NCBI GenBank assembly: GCA_000432135.1
Contig: HF990558.1
Span: 1-8,846 of the forward strand
Direction of reading: 5' to 3'
Length of the DNA stretch: 8,846 nucleotides
Origin: Firmicutes bacterium CAG:124
Lineage (GTDB): Bacteria > Bacillota > Clostridia > Oscillospirales > Oscillospiraceae
In this document: positions 1 to 6,196 of the stretch, in pieces
Numbering within the stretch: the stretch's first letter is position 1
Layout of the letters: each line of letters begins with the position of its first letter
Position numbers and translations under genes: made by a program
The notes under the pieces: generated by a model
What the model was told of the DNA's origin: nothing
Databases searched by the model: none
The model's input: only the letters and a program-made list of their open reading frames with translations

Positions 1-26
1 TCTTTTTTACCCAACAATATCTTTAA

Positions 27-143
27 TTAAGGGAGACGGGCGCGTCCGACCCGTCAACATCCAATCTGCTCGCCCTTGCAAGGCTCTACGGCGTATCCGC
101 CGAGGAGCTGCTGCGGGAGGCGGCGGGGACACAGCGCACATAG
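27..143 (+). pseudogene. 3' remnant of an XRE-family HTH regulator
   Basis: The frame ending at TAG 141-143 reads ETGASDPSTSN, then LLALARLYGVSAEELL, which is the closing part of a Cro/C1-type (XRE) helix-turn-helix domain (usually KWExG...PS...L..LA.LygVs.deLL), plus a short tail. This frame is closed by TAA at 24-26, so the recognition helix and N-terminus are missing. Restoring two bases (TG) after the AAG at 29-31 would recreate the usual KWETG, and the frame before that point (bases 14-22) reads TIS, as in many XRE domains. A 2-base deletion is therefore possible. Alternatively an AT-rich foreign sequence (bases 1-30) is joined to the gene here. The stop lies 13 bases before the PrsW-family start, so the two may once have been co-transcribed. 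It is non-functional as read, but the window edge prevents a final call. Confidence 0.55.
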
Positions 144-144
144 A

Positions 145-151
145 AAAGGAG
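145..151 (+). promoter_or_regulatory. RBS that fixes the TTG start of the PrsW-family gene
   Basis: AAAGGAG lies 5 bases before TTG at 157. It supports that TTG over an in-frame TTG at 76, which would add an Arg/Cys/Pro-rich stretch overlapping the upstream HTH remnant and has no ribosome binding site. Confidence 0.75.
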
Positions 152-156
152 TCGCT

Positions 157-849
157 TTGAATTATTATCTGTCTCTCGCGGCGCTGGTTCCGGCGGTCAT
201 TCTGTTTGTCCGCATTTATCAGCTCGACCGCATTGAAAAAGAACCGCGCAGGCTGCTCGGTATCCTGCTGTTGTCAGGCGCGCTGCTGGCGCTCCCGGCG
301 GCGGGCATCCAGCTTTTCGCGTCGTGGGCGTTTGGCGGCGCGCTGGATAAGCGCTCGGCGGCGTATCTGCTGCTCGATAATTTTCTGGTGGTCGCCGTGA
401 GCGAGGAGGTCTGCAAGATCGTCCCTGTGCGTCTTGCCGCGTGGAAGCACCCGGCGTTCGATTACCGGTTCGACGCGGTGGTCTACTCCGTGTCCTCCGC
501 GCTGGGCTTCGCGGCGGTGGAGAATATTCTGTATGTCGTGCAGTCTGACCTCCGGACGGCGGTATCGCGGGCGGTTCTGTCCGTGCCGGGGCACTTTTTC
601 TTTGCTGTTGCGATGGGACTGCTCCTCAGCCGGGGCAAGCAGGCCGAAAAGCAGGGGAATGGCCGCAGGCGGACGGTTCTGTGCGCGCTGGCGATCCTCA
701 TGCCGGTCGTGCTGCACGGGATCTGGGACGTTCTGCTTGCCGTCCGCAGACCGTGGGCGACAGTCGTGTTCTATTGCTTTGTGGTCGCGTTTTTCATCGC
801 GGCGGACCTCGGCCTGCGCCGCGCCTCACAGACGGACGCACATCTGTGA
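157..849 (+). CDS. PrsW-family intramembrane protease
   Basis: This 230-residue integral membrane protein belongs to the PrsW family (related to CAAX/CPBP-type proteases). In Bacillus subtilis PrsW makes the first cut in the anti-sigma factor RsiW. The family motifs are all visible: EE with K four residues on (SEEVCK, E83/E84/K87), the E-N motif (GFAAVEN, E122/N123), a membrane His (PGHFFF, H146) and HxxxD (HGIWD, H187/D191). Hydrophobic spans lie roughly at residues 4-20, 34-58, 70-90, 110-128, 142-158, 174-194 and 200-218. The start is TTG at 157 behind AAAGGAG. There is no sigma/anti-sigma pair beside it, so the substrate cannot be inferred from context. It sits just after the XRE remnant and ends before the hairpin at 878-912. 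The family call is firm; equivalence to B. subtilis PrsW is not shown. Confidence 0.88.
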   Translation: MNYYLSLAALVPAVILFVRIYQLDRIEKEPRRLLGILLLSGALLALPAAGIQLFASWAFGGALDKRSAAYLLLDNFLVVAVSEEVCKIVPVRLAAWKHPAFDYRFDAVVYSVSSALGFAAVENILYVVQSDLRTAVSRAVLSVPGHFFFAVAMGLLLSRGKQAEKQGNGRRRTVLCALAILMPVVLHGIWDVLLAVRRPWATVVFYCFVVAFFIAADLGLRRASQTDAHL

Positions 850-877
850 GCGGCGCGTTTTCGAAATAGCCGAACAA

Positions 878-912
878 AAACCGGGCGGATCACGTTGCAG
901 TCCGCCCGGTTT
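878..912 (+). terminator. Hairpin terminator after the PrsW-family gene
   Basis: AAACCGGGCGGA (878-889) and TCCGCCCGGTTT (901-912) form a perfect 12-bp stem with an 11-base loop, 28 bases after the stop codon. The plus-strand tail (CTGTATTATAAT) is a weak U-tract. The minus strand reads TTTTTGTT after the stem, a better one, although no minus-strand gene runs into it. The -35 element of the next promoter lies in the loop. Confidence 0.7.
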
Positions 913-924
913 CTGTATTATAAT
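895..924 (+). promoter_or_regulatory. Sigma-A-like promoter for the aminotransferase/DUF3343 operon
   Basis: A perfect -10 TATAAT (919-924) is preceded, after an 18-base spacer, by TTGCAG (895-900), a half-matching -35. Transcription would start near 931, leaving a leader of about 20 bases that contains GGGAGG (938-943), 8 bases from ATG 952. The -35 and most of the spacer overlap the terminator hairpin. Confidence 0.5.
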
Positions 925-951
925 AGTTCCATCTGACGGGAGGGCGACGGA

Positions 952-2088
952 ATGATCTATCTTGACAACGCTGCTACGACGCTGCGCAAGCCGCCGTGCG
1001 TGATTGACGCAGTTGTGAACGCAATGCAGACCATGGGCAACAGCGGGCGCAGCGCGCACGCGGAAAGTCTTACCGCATCGCGGACGATCTATGCCGCACG
1101 CGAGGCGCTGGCTGCGCTTTTCGGCTGCGAACGCGCCGATCATGTGTGCTTCACGGCCAATTCGACCGAGGCACTGAACATCGCCATTTCCGGGCTGCTT
1201 GCGCCGGGCGACCACGTGCTGTCGACCGATCTGGAGCATAATTCCGTCCTGCGCCCGCTGTACCGCGAGATGGAGCGGGGCGTTTCGGTCAGCTTCCTGC
1301 CCGCAGACCGGAAGGGCTGTATCGACTATGCCGATTTTGATCGGCTGCTGCAAACAAATACCAAAGCCGTCATCTGCACGGCAGGCTCAAATCTGACGGG
1401 GAATCTGCTTGATTTGACGCGCATCGGCGCGTTCTGCGCAGCGCACAGACTGCTGTTCGTGGTCGACGCGTCGCAGACGGCAGGCGTGTTCCCCATCGAT
1501 CTGCGCGCGCAGCACATCAGCGTCCTCTGCTTCACCGGCCACAAGAGCCTCATGGGCCCGCAGGGCACGGGCGGCCTGTGCGTGGCGGAGGGCGTGGACA
1601 TCCGCCCGTGGTGTGTCGGCGGGACGGGCGTGCAGACGTTCCTGCCGTCACAGCCGCCGCAGTATCCCACACGGCTCGAAGCCGGAACGCGCAACGGCCA
1701 CGGCATCGCGGGGCTGCTTGCCGCCGTGCATTTTATTCAGGAGGCGGGCATGGATGCCATCCGCACGCACGAGCTTGCGCTGGCCCGCCGGTTTTACGAG
1801 GGCGTGAAGGACGTGGACGGCGTATGTGTCTACGGCGATTTTTCGGATTTCGTGCGCGCGCCGGTCGTGTCGCTCAATATCCGGGACGCGGGATCGTCCA
1901 TGGTCGCGGACGCGCTGGCGGAGGACTATGACATTGCCGTCCGGGCTGGCGCGCACTGCGCGCCGCGTATGCACGAGGCGCTTGGAACCGTGGAGCAGGG
2001 CGCGGTGCGCTTCAGCTTCGGCTATTACAACACGGAGGAGGAAACGGACGCGGCCATCGCCGCAGTCCGGGAGCTGGCAGAGCAATGA
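952..2088 (+). CDS. Class V aminotransferase, cysteine desulfurase-like
   Basis: This 378-residue PLP enzyme is of the cysteine desulfurase/selenocysteine lyase type (NifS/CsdB-related). Such enzymes take sulfur or selenium from cysteine or selenocysteine as an enzyme persulfide or selenide. It opens with the family signature YLDNAATT. The PLP site shows DLEHNS (H96), VVDASQTAG (D172, Q175) and FTGHKSLMGPQG with Schiff-base Lys K198. The C-terminal lobe has GAHCAP, whose C336 fits the catalytic cysteine that receives sulfur. Length and motifs best fit the subgroup typified by Enterococcus faecalis EF2568, described in the neighbourhood of selenium-dependent molybdenum hydroxylases. No hydroxylase is present here. 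It overlaps the DUF3343 gene by 4 bases (ATGA), suggesting coupled translation and linked function. The substrate, cysteine or selenocysteine, cannot be settled from sequence. Confidence 0.88.
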   Translation: MIYLDNAATTLRKPPCVIDAVVNAMQTMGNSGRSAHAESLTASRTIYAAREALAALFGCERADHVCFTANSTEALNIAISGLLAPGDHVLSTDLEHNSVLRPLYREMERGVSVSFLPADRKGCIDYADFDRLLQTNTKAVICTAGSNLTGNLLDLTRIGAFCAAHRLLFVVDASQTAGVFPIDLRAQHISVLCFTGHKSLMGPQGTGGLCVAEGVDIRPWCVGGTGVQTFLPSQPPQYPTRLEAGTRNGHGIAGLLAAVHFIQEAGMDAIRTHELALARRFYEGVKDVDGVCVYGDFSDFVRAPVVSLNIRDAGSSMVADALAEDYDIAVRAGAHCAPRMHEALGTVEQGAVRFSFGYYNTEEETDAAIAAVRELAEQ

Positions 2089-2321
2089 GAGAGAAAAAGC
2101 AGTGGCTCATCGTCACATTTTACACCACAAGCGCCGCTATGGCGGCGGAAAAGGCCTGCGGGCAGGCAGGCCTCCCCGGCAGGATCATCCCCGTCCCCCG
2201 CGAGATCACCGCAGACTGCGGCCTCGGCTGGCGCACAGCGCCGGAAAACCGTGAACGGACCGAGTCGCTGTTTCAGTCACTGTCTCTGGAAACAGACGGA
2301 TACCATATCTGTATGCTGTGA
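2085..2321 (+). CDS. DUF3343 protein, putative Se/S carrier-like
   Basis: This 78-residue protein resembles the DUF3343 family (annotated as putative Se/S carrier-like). The N-terminal strand WLIVTFYTTSAAMAAEKA matches the usual opening in which small residues precede an AEK helix. The conserved PVPRE (36-40) is followed by DCGLGWR, whose C45 is the family's conserved cysteine and the likely carrier residue. The start ATG overlaps the stop of the preceding desulfurase-like gene (ATGA), so expression is almost certainly coupled. The pairing suggests that the enzyme may load sulfur or selenium onto C45, which is inference. The protein is soluble, with no signal peptide or membrane span. A hairpin terminator follows after 14 bases. 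Confidence 0.82.
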   Translation: MREKKQWLIVTFYTTSAAMAAEKACGQAGLPGRIIPVPREITADCGLGWRTAPENRERTESLFQSLSLETDGYHICML

Positions 2322-2335
2322 GGAAGCAGAAAAAT

Positions 2336-2366
2336 GCCCCGCTGCCGGTCAATTCGGCAGCGGGGC
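2336..2366. terminator. Hairpin terminator shared by convergent operons
   Basis: GCCCCGCTGCCG (2336-2347) and CGGCAGCGGGGC (2355-2366) make a perfect 12-bp stem with a 7-base loop. On the minus strand it is followed by ATTTTTCTGC, a proper U-tract, so it terminates tpiA transcripts. On the plus strand the tail (GTGTGCG) has no U-run, so it acts there at best as a weak barrier for DUF3343 transcripts. Confidence 0.85.
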
Positions 2367-2382
2367 GTGTGCGTATTGAGGC

Positions 2383-3159
2383 TCAGATCGTGGGCTGGTT
2401 GGCAGCCTCGATGATCTTGACAAACTTTTCGGGGACGAGGGAAGCGCCGCCGATCAGGCCGCCGTCGATGTCGGGCTGGGCCAGCAGGTCATAGGCGTTC
2501 TTTTCGTTCATGGAGCCACCGTAGAGGATGGAGATCGCACGGGCGACCTTTGCGCCGTAGAGCTTGCGGATGACCGCACGGATGTGCTCGCAGACCTCTT
2601 CGGCCTGCTCCGGCGTGGCGGTCTTGCCGGTGCCGATGGCCCAGATGGGCTCGTAGGCAATGATCATCTTGCGGATCTTGTCCTCGCCGATGGAGGCAAG
2701 GCCGGTCTTGATCTGCATGGTGATCCACTCCTCGGTGATGCCCGCTTCGCGCTGCTCAAGGCTTTCACCGACGCACATGATGGGGATCAGGCCGTTGTCG
2801 AGGGCAGCCAGAACCTTTGCGTTGACGTCCGCGTTCGTCTCGCCCATGGCGCGGCGCTCGGAATGGCCGAGGATGACGTACTTGCAGCCAGCGTCGAGCA
2901 GCATATTGGCCGCGATCTCGCCGGTGTAGGCGCCGGAGGCGTTGGCGTTGCAGTTTTCTGCGCCGATGCCGATGCGGGTCTCACGCATGGTGCGCACAGC
3001 TGCCGGGATGCAGACGGCGGGCACACACAGCGCCACGTCGCACCAGCGGCCGCGCGGCATGATGGTCTTGAACTCGGTCATGAAGGCCTTCGTCTCGGTC
3101 GGGGTCTTGTTCATCTTCCAGTTGCCGGCGATGACAGTCTTGCGGTATTTTCTGTTCAT
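2383..3159 (-). CDS. tpiA: Triosephosphate isomerase
   Basis: The enzyme interconverts dihydroxyacetone phosphate and glyceraldehyde 3-phosphate in glycolysis and gluconeogenesis, as a cytoplasmic dimer with a TIM-barrel fold. Its 258 residues match the usual length of about 250. Key features are GNWKMN (N13, K15 substrate binding), GHSERR with electrophile H99, AYEPIWAIGTGK with catalytic base E170 and the mobile phosphate-gripping loop, and the phosphate-binding YGGSM and GLIGGASL near the C-terminus. The start ATG at 3159 is preceded on the minus strand by AGGAG about 10 bases away. It follows pgk on the same strand but after a 246-base gap holding a palindromic repeat. The gap shows no clear terminator or promoter, so I infer that pgk and tpiA share a transcript ending at the 2336-2366 hairpin. 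Confidence 0.97.
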   Translation of the reverse strand: MNRKYRKTVIAGNWKMNKTPTETKAFMTEFKTIMPRGRWCDVALCVPAVCIPAAVRTMRETRIGIGAENCNANASGAYTGEIAANMLLDAGCKYVILGHSERRAMGETNADVNAKVLAALDNGLIPIMCVGESLEQREAGITEEWITMQIKTGLASIGEDKIRKMIIAYEPIWAIGTGKTATPEQAEEVCEHIRAVIRKLYGAKVARAISILYGGSMNEKNAYDLLAQPDIDGGLIGGASLVPEKFVKIIEAANQPTI

Positions 3160-3211
3160 GGTGTGAAGTCTCCTATATCTAAATCAAAATTACAATTTAT
3201 CTGTTCCGTCT

Positions 3212-3281
3212 TGTAGAGGCCGACGGCTCTGTCGGCCCGGAGAAGGGCTGTGATGGGCGGACAGGGTCATCCGCCCCTACA
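3212..3281. repeat. 70-bp palindromic intergenic element between pgk and tpiA
   Basis: The ends form an imperfect inverted repeat: TGTAGAGGC (3212-3220) against the complement of GCCCCTACA (3273-3281), i.e. TGTAGRGGC. Inside are two hairpins: GGCCGAC (3218-3224) with GTCGGCC (3231-3237), and GGGCGGA (3255-3261) with TCCGCCC (3270-3276). Both loops hold short GC-rich, non-coding sequence. The build (terminal inverted repeat, twin hairpins, intergenic position) is that of a small interspersed palindromic repeat. No other copy lies in this window, so repetition in the genome is inferred. Confidence 0.55.
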
Positions 3282-3405
3282 TACTTCGTCACCGGCGAGA
3301 GATTTTCGTGCAGGGCAAGGCGTGCGGGCACAGGCGTACATACTATACGTCAAGTCCGGCCGACGCGGCCATGCTCGGAAAGATCCGGCGGCGTATTTCA
3401 GGGCT
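3282..3405. other. Non-coding spacer downstream of pgk
   Basis: This GC-rich stretch lies between the palindromic element and the pgk stop. No gene is supported on either strand. It contains a small stem GGCCG-ACG-CGGCC (3358-3370) with no U-tract, so it is not a convincing terminator for pgk. A segment around 3333-3352 (CGTACATACTATACG) is nearly self-complementary. The spacer may belong to the same repeat unit as 3212-3281. Confidence 0.4.
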
Positions 3406-4605
<1,200 letters not shown>

Positions 4606-4647
4606 AGTAGTTCCTCCTTATTTGATCGCGGGTGTGGCCCGCTTTGT

Positions 4648-5139
4648 TTACGGGTTCCAGTCTGCCATTTTTCCTTCGGTCTTCAGATGCGGGAAATCCT
4701 GCTGCCGCAGCGCCTCAAATACGCCGACGGCGGCGGAATTGCTGAGGTTGAGGCTCCGTGCCTCCGCACGGATGGGGATGCGGACGCAGCTGTCGTAATG
4801 CGCAGCCAGAAATTCCTCCGGCAGGCCCTTCGTTTCCTTTCCGAAGAACAGATACGTCCCGTCAGGGTAATCGGCCTCGTCGTAGCGGCGGGGAGCCTTG
4901 GTCGAGAACAGGCGCATACAGGCAGGCTGGTTCTTTGCGAAGAACTCATCCAGATCCTCATACACGCGCACGTCGACCAGATGCCAGTAATCAAGCCCGG
5001 CACGCTTCACGGCCTTGTCCGAAATATCGAAGCCCAGCGGCTTTACCAGATGCAGGACGCTGCCCGTCGCGGCGCAGGTACGCGCGATATTCCCGGTGTT
5101 GGCCGGAATTTCAGGTTCTACCAGTACAATATGCAGCAT
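4648..5139 (-). CDS. trmL: tRNA (cytidine/uridine-34 2'-O)-methyltransferase
   Basis: This 163-residue SPOUT-class methyltransferase of the TrmL/YibK family uses S-adenosylmethionine to methylate the ribose of the wobble nucleotide in certain tRNA-Leu species. Family motifs are PEIPANTGNIARTC near the N-terminus, FGKETKGLPEE in the middle, and IPIRAEARSLNLSNS, which forms the trefoil-knot cofactor site. Length agrees with E. coli TrmL (157). The start is placed at ATG 5139, giving MLHIVLVEPEIPANTGN, because AGGGAG lies 9 bases upstream. An upstream in-frame ATG at 5181 would add 14 unrelated residues and would lie almost on the predicted promoter. It is the first gene of the trmL-pgk-tpiA run. 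Confidence 0.93.
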   Translation of the reverse strand: MLHIVLVEPEIPANTGNIARTCAATGSVLHLVKPLGFDISDKAVKRAGLDYWHLVDVRVYEDLDEFFAKNQPACMRLFSTKAPRRYDEADYPDGTYLFFGKETKGLPEEFLAAHYDSCVRIPIRAEARSLNLSNSAAVGVFEALRQQDFPHLKTEGKMADWNP

Positions 5140-5148
5140 ACGAAAAAA

Positions 5149-5154
5149 CTCCCT
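5149..5154 (-). promoter_or_regulatory. RBS that fixes the trmL start
   Basis: On the minus strand AGGGAG lies 9 bases before ATG 5139, with a run of six T between them. It directly abuts the hairpin at 5155-5175. No SD precedes the alternative ATG at 5181. Confidence 0.7.
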
Positions 5155-5175
5155 GTCCGCCGCTTTGCGGCAGAC
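5155..5175 (-). promoter_or_regulatory. 5'-leader hairpin of the trmL-pgk-tpiA transcript
   Basis: On the minus strand GTCTGCCGC-AAA-GCGGCGGAC folds as a 9-bp stem (one G-U pair) with a 3-base loop. It starts about where transcription from the 5182-5210 promoter should begin and ends against the SD. It may be an mRNA-stabilising 5' cap hairpin or may influence ribosome access. The T6 run lies 6 bases beyond it, too far for an ordinary terminator. Confidence 0.5.
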
Positions 5176-5181
5176 AAGCAT

Positions 5182-5210
5182 ATTCTATGACAGAACATCG
5201 CAGATTTCAA
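5182..5210 (-). promoter_or_regulatory. Strong sigma-A-like promoter for trmL-pgk-tpiA
   Basis: On the minus strand TTGAAA (5205-5210) and TAGAAT (5182-5187) are separated by exactly 17 bases; each matches the sigma-A consensus at 5 of 6 or 4 of 6 positions. Transcription should begin near 5175, about 36 bases before the trmL ATG. Phased A-tracts lie immediately upstream. Confidence 0.7.
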
Positions 5211-5213
5211 CTG

Positions 5214-5274
5214 TTTTTCAGAAAAAAATAAGGTTTTTTACGAAAAAAATTTCTTTTTGCTGCGCATAAAATTT
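5214..5274 (-). promoter_or_regulatory. Phased A-tracts (UP-element-like curved DNA)
   Basis: Five A/T runs follow one another: T5 at 5214-5218, A7 at 5222-5228, T6 at 5234-5239, A7T3 at 5243-5252 and T5 at 5254-5258, with AAAATTT at 5268-5274 beyond. The centres of the first five are about 9 to 11 bases apart, close to one helical turn, so the DNA should be intrinsically curved. The block sits directly upstream of the -35 of the trmL promoter, where an UP element would bind the RNA polymerase alpha subunits. It also fills the gap after ung and could provide the U-rich end of ung transcripts, although no good stem precedes it. Confidence 0.6.
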
Positions 5275-5290
5275 GGCTGATTTGCCGTCC

Positions 5291-5965
5291 TTATGGCTGC
5301 CAGTCGATCTGCTTCTGACCGTGCTGCGCGAGAAACGCATTGATCTGCGAAAACGGCCTGCTGCCGAAGAAGCCCCGATAGGCGCTCAGGGGGCTTGGGT
5401 GCGGGGCCTGCAGAACGAGGCGCGGATAGGGGCTGCGGGCCGCGATCACGGCTTTTTTCTGCGCGTGCGCGCCCCAGAGGACGAACGCGACGGGCTGCGG
5501 CAGCGCGGCCAGTCTCTGCACGACCGCGTCTGTAAACGTCTGCCAGCCGAAATCCTTATGGCTTGCGGCCTTTCCTGCCTTCACGCTCAGGCTGCTGTTG
5601 AGCAGAAACACGCCCTGCTTTGCCCACGTGGTCAGATCGCCGCTGTCCGGCGGCGTGATATCGCAGTCTGATTGCAGCTCCGCAAAAATATTGCGCAGCG
5701 ACGGCGGCAGCTTCACGCCCGGATTCACGGAGAACGCCAGCCCGTTGGCCTGCCCCGGCTCGTGATACGGGTCTTGCCCCAGAATCACGGCCCGTACCGC
5801 CTCCGGCGGCGTGAGCCGGAAAGCAGCAAACAGCGCCTCGCGCGGCGGATAGACCGCCGACGCGGCGTAGGCCGTGTCCACCCGCTCCGAGAGCGTCTGC
5901 CAGTACGGCTTTTCGAATTCCTCCTGCAAAAGCGCCTGCCATGCGCCGAGTTCTTCCGCTTTCAT
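5291..5965 (-). CDS. ung: Uracil-DNA glycosylase, family 1
   Basis: The enzyme removes uracil from DNA (from cytosine deamination or dUMP incorporation) and starts base excision repair. Its 224 residues equal the usual length of about 225. The family-1 signature GQDPYH is at 63-68 (D65 activates water), FSV (78-80) stacks on uracil, LNSSLSV (122-128) contains the uracil-reading Asn N123, and HPSPLSAYRGFFGS (189-202) is the minor-groove loop with catalytic H189. The start ATG at 5965 has AAGGAGG 7 bases upstream. The gene stands alone: the next gene on this strand (trmL) has its own promoter, and the upstream gene is divergent. No clear -35/-10 pair for ung was found in the hairpin-rich upstream region. 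Confidence 0.97.
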   Translation of the reverse strand: MKAEELGAWQALLQEEFEKPYWQTLSERVDTAYAASAVYPPREALFAAFRLTPPEAVRAVILGQDPYHEPGQANGLAFSVNPGVKLPPSLRNIFAELQSDCDITPPDSGDLTTWAKQGVFLLNSSLSVKAGKAASHKDFGWQTFTDAVVQRLAALPQPVAFVLWGAHAQKKAVIAARSPYPRLVLQAPHPSPLSAYRGFFGSRPFSQINAFLAQHGQKQIDWQP

Positions 5966-5999
5966 CCTGTTTCCTCCTTAGTTTCCCCGATTTTTCCGC

Positions 6000-6029
6000 A
6001 ATATTGCTATGCAAAAGCATAGCAATATT
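6000..6029. repeat. Perfect 13-bp inverted repeat (hairpin 1 of 3)
   Basis: AATATTGCTATGC (6000-6012) and GCATAGCAATATT (6017-6029) are perfect inverted copies around AAAA. The repeat lies 35 bases upstream of the ung start codon. It could be an operator for ung or part of a larger structured element with the next two hairpins. No U-tract follows on either strand. Confidence 0.75.
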
Positions 6030-6035
6030 CAGAAA

Positions 6036-6080
6036 TGTGCCATTTCCTCGCCCCTGCGGGGCAACCGGAAATGATGCACA
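6036..6080. repeat. Long imperfect hairpin (hairpin 2 of 3)
   Basis: Three paired segments nest: TGTGC/GCACA (6036-6040, 6076-6080), CATTTCC/GGAAATG (6041-6047, 6067-6073) and GCCCC/GGGGC (6050-6054, 6058-6062) around TGC. That gives 17 pairs interrupted only by a 2-base bulge and a small internal loop. Confidence 0.7.
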
Positions 6081-6133
6081 AAAACTTCATGCACCGCATC
6101 TGCACATTTTGCGGTGCCCATACATGAAGTTTT
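6081..6133. repeat. Long imperfect hairpin (hairpin 3 of 3)
   Basis: AAAACTTCAT (6081-6090) pairs with ATGAAGTTTT (6124-6133), and GCACCGCA (6091-6098) with TGCGGTGC (6110-6117). The result is 18 pairs with one 6-base bulge and an 11-base loop. It begins at the base after hairpin 2. Short T-runs follow on both strands, so it could stop transcription both ways, yet it sits between divergent genes where no terminator is needed. Confidence 0.7.
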
Positions 6134-6185
6134 ATACCATATAAAATACCGGAACACAAGCGCAGCCCGGCGCATAGGGTTTTGC

Positions 6186-6193
6186 GAGGTGAT
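6186..6193 (+). promoter_or_regulatory. RBS that fixes the GTG start of the LysM-GH18 gene
   Basis: GAGGTGAT, an extended anti-SD match, lies directly upstream of GTG 6197 with 7 bases between GAGG and the start. The longer in-frame TTG at 6182 would place this SD inside the gene and has no SD of its own. Confidence 0.75.
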
Positions 6194-6196
6194 CGT

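Noticed and set aside
76..156. N-terminal extension of the PrsW-family protein
   Set aside because: The extra 27 residues overlap the HTH remnant in another frame and lack an RBS; TTG 157 has AAAGGAG.
2584..3216. Plus-strand open frame (210 codons) opposite tpiA
   Set aside because: It is antisense to tpiA; the low-complexity Gly/Ala/Asp-rich product is typical of a shadow frame.
4628..4642. Small GCGGG/CCCGC stem between trmL and pgk as a terminator
   Set aside because: It has only 5 pairs and no U-tract on either strand, and it lies 9 bases from the pgk SD.
5140..5181. N-terminal extension of TrmL
   Set aside because: The 14 extra residues do not fit the family, whose proteins begin close to the first strand (here LHIVLVEPEIP), and the extension starts at the predicted -10.
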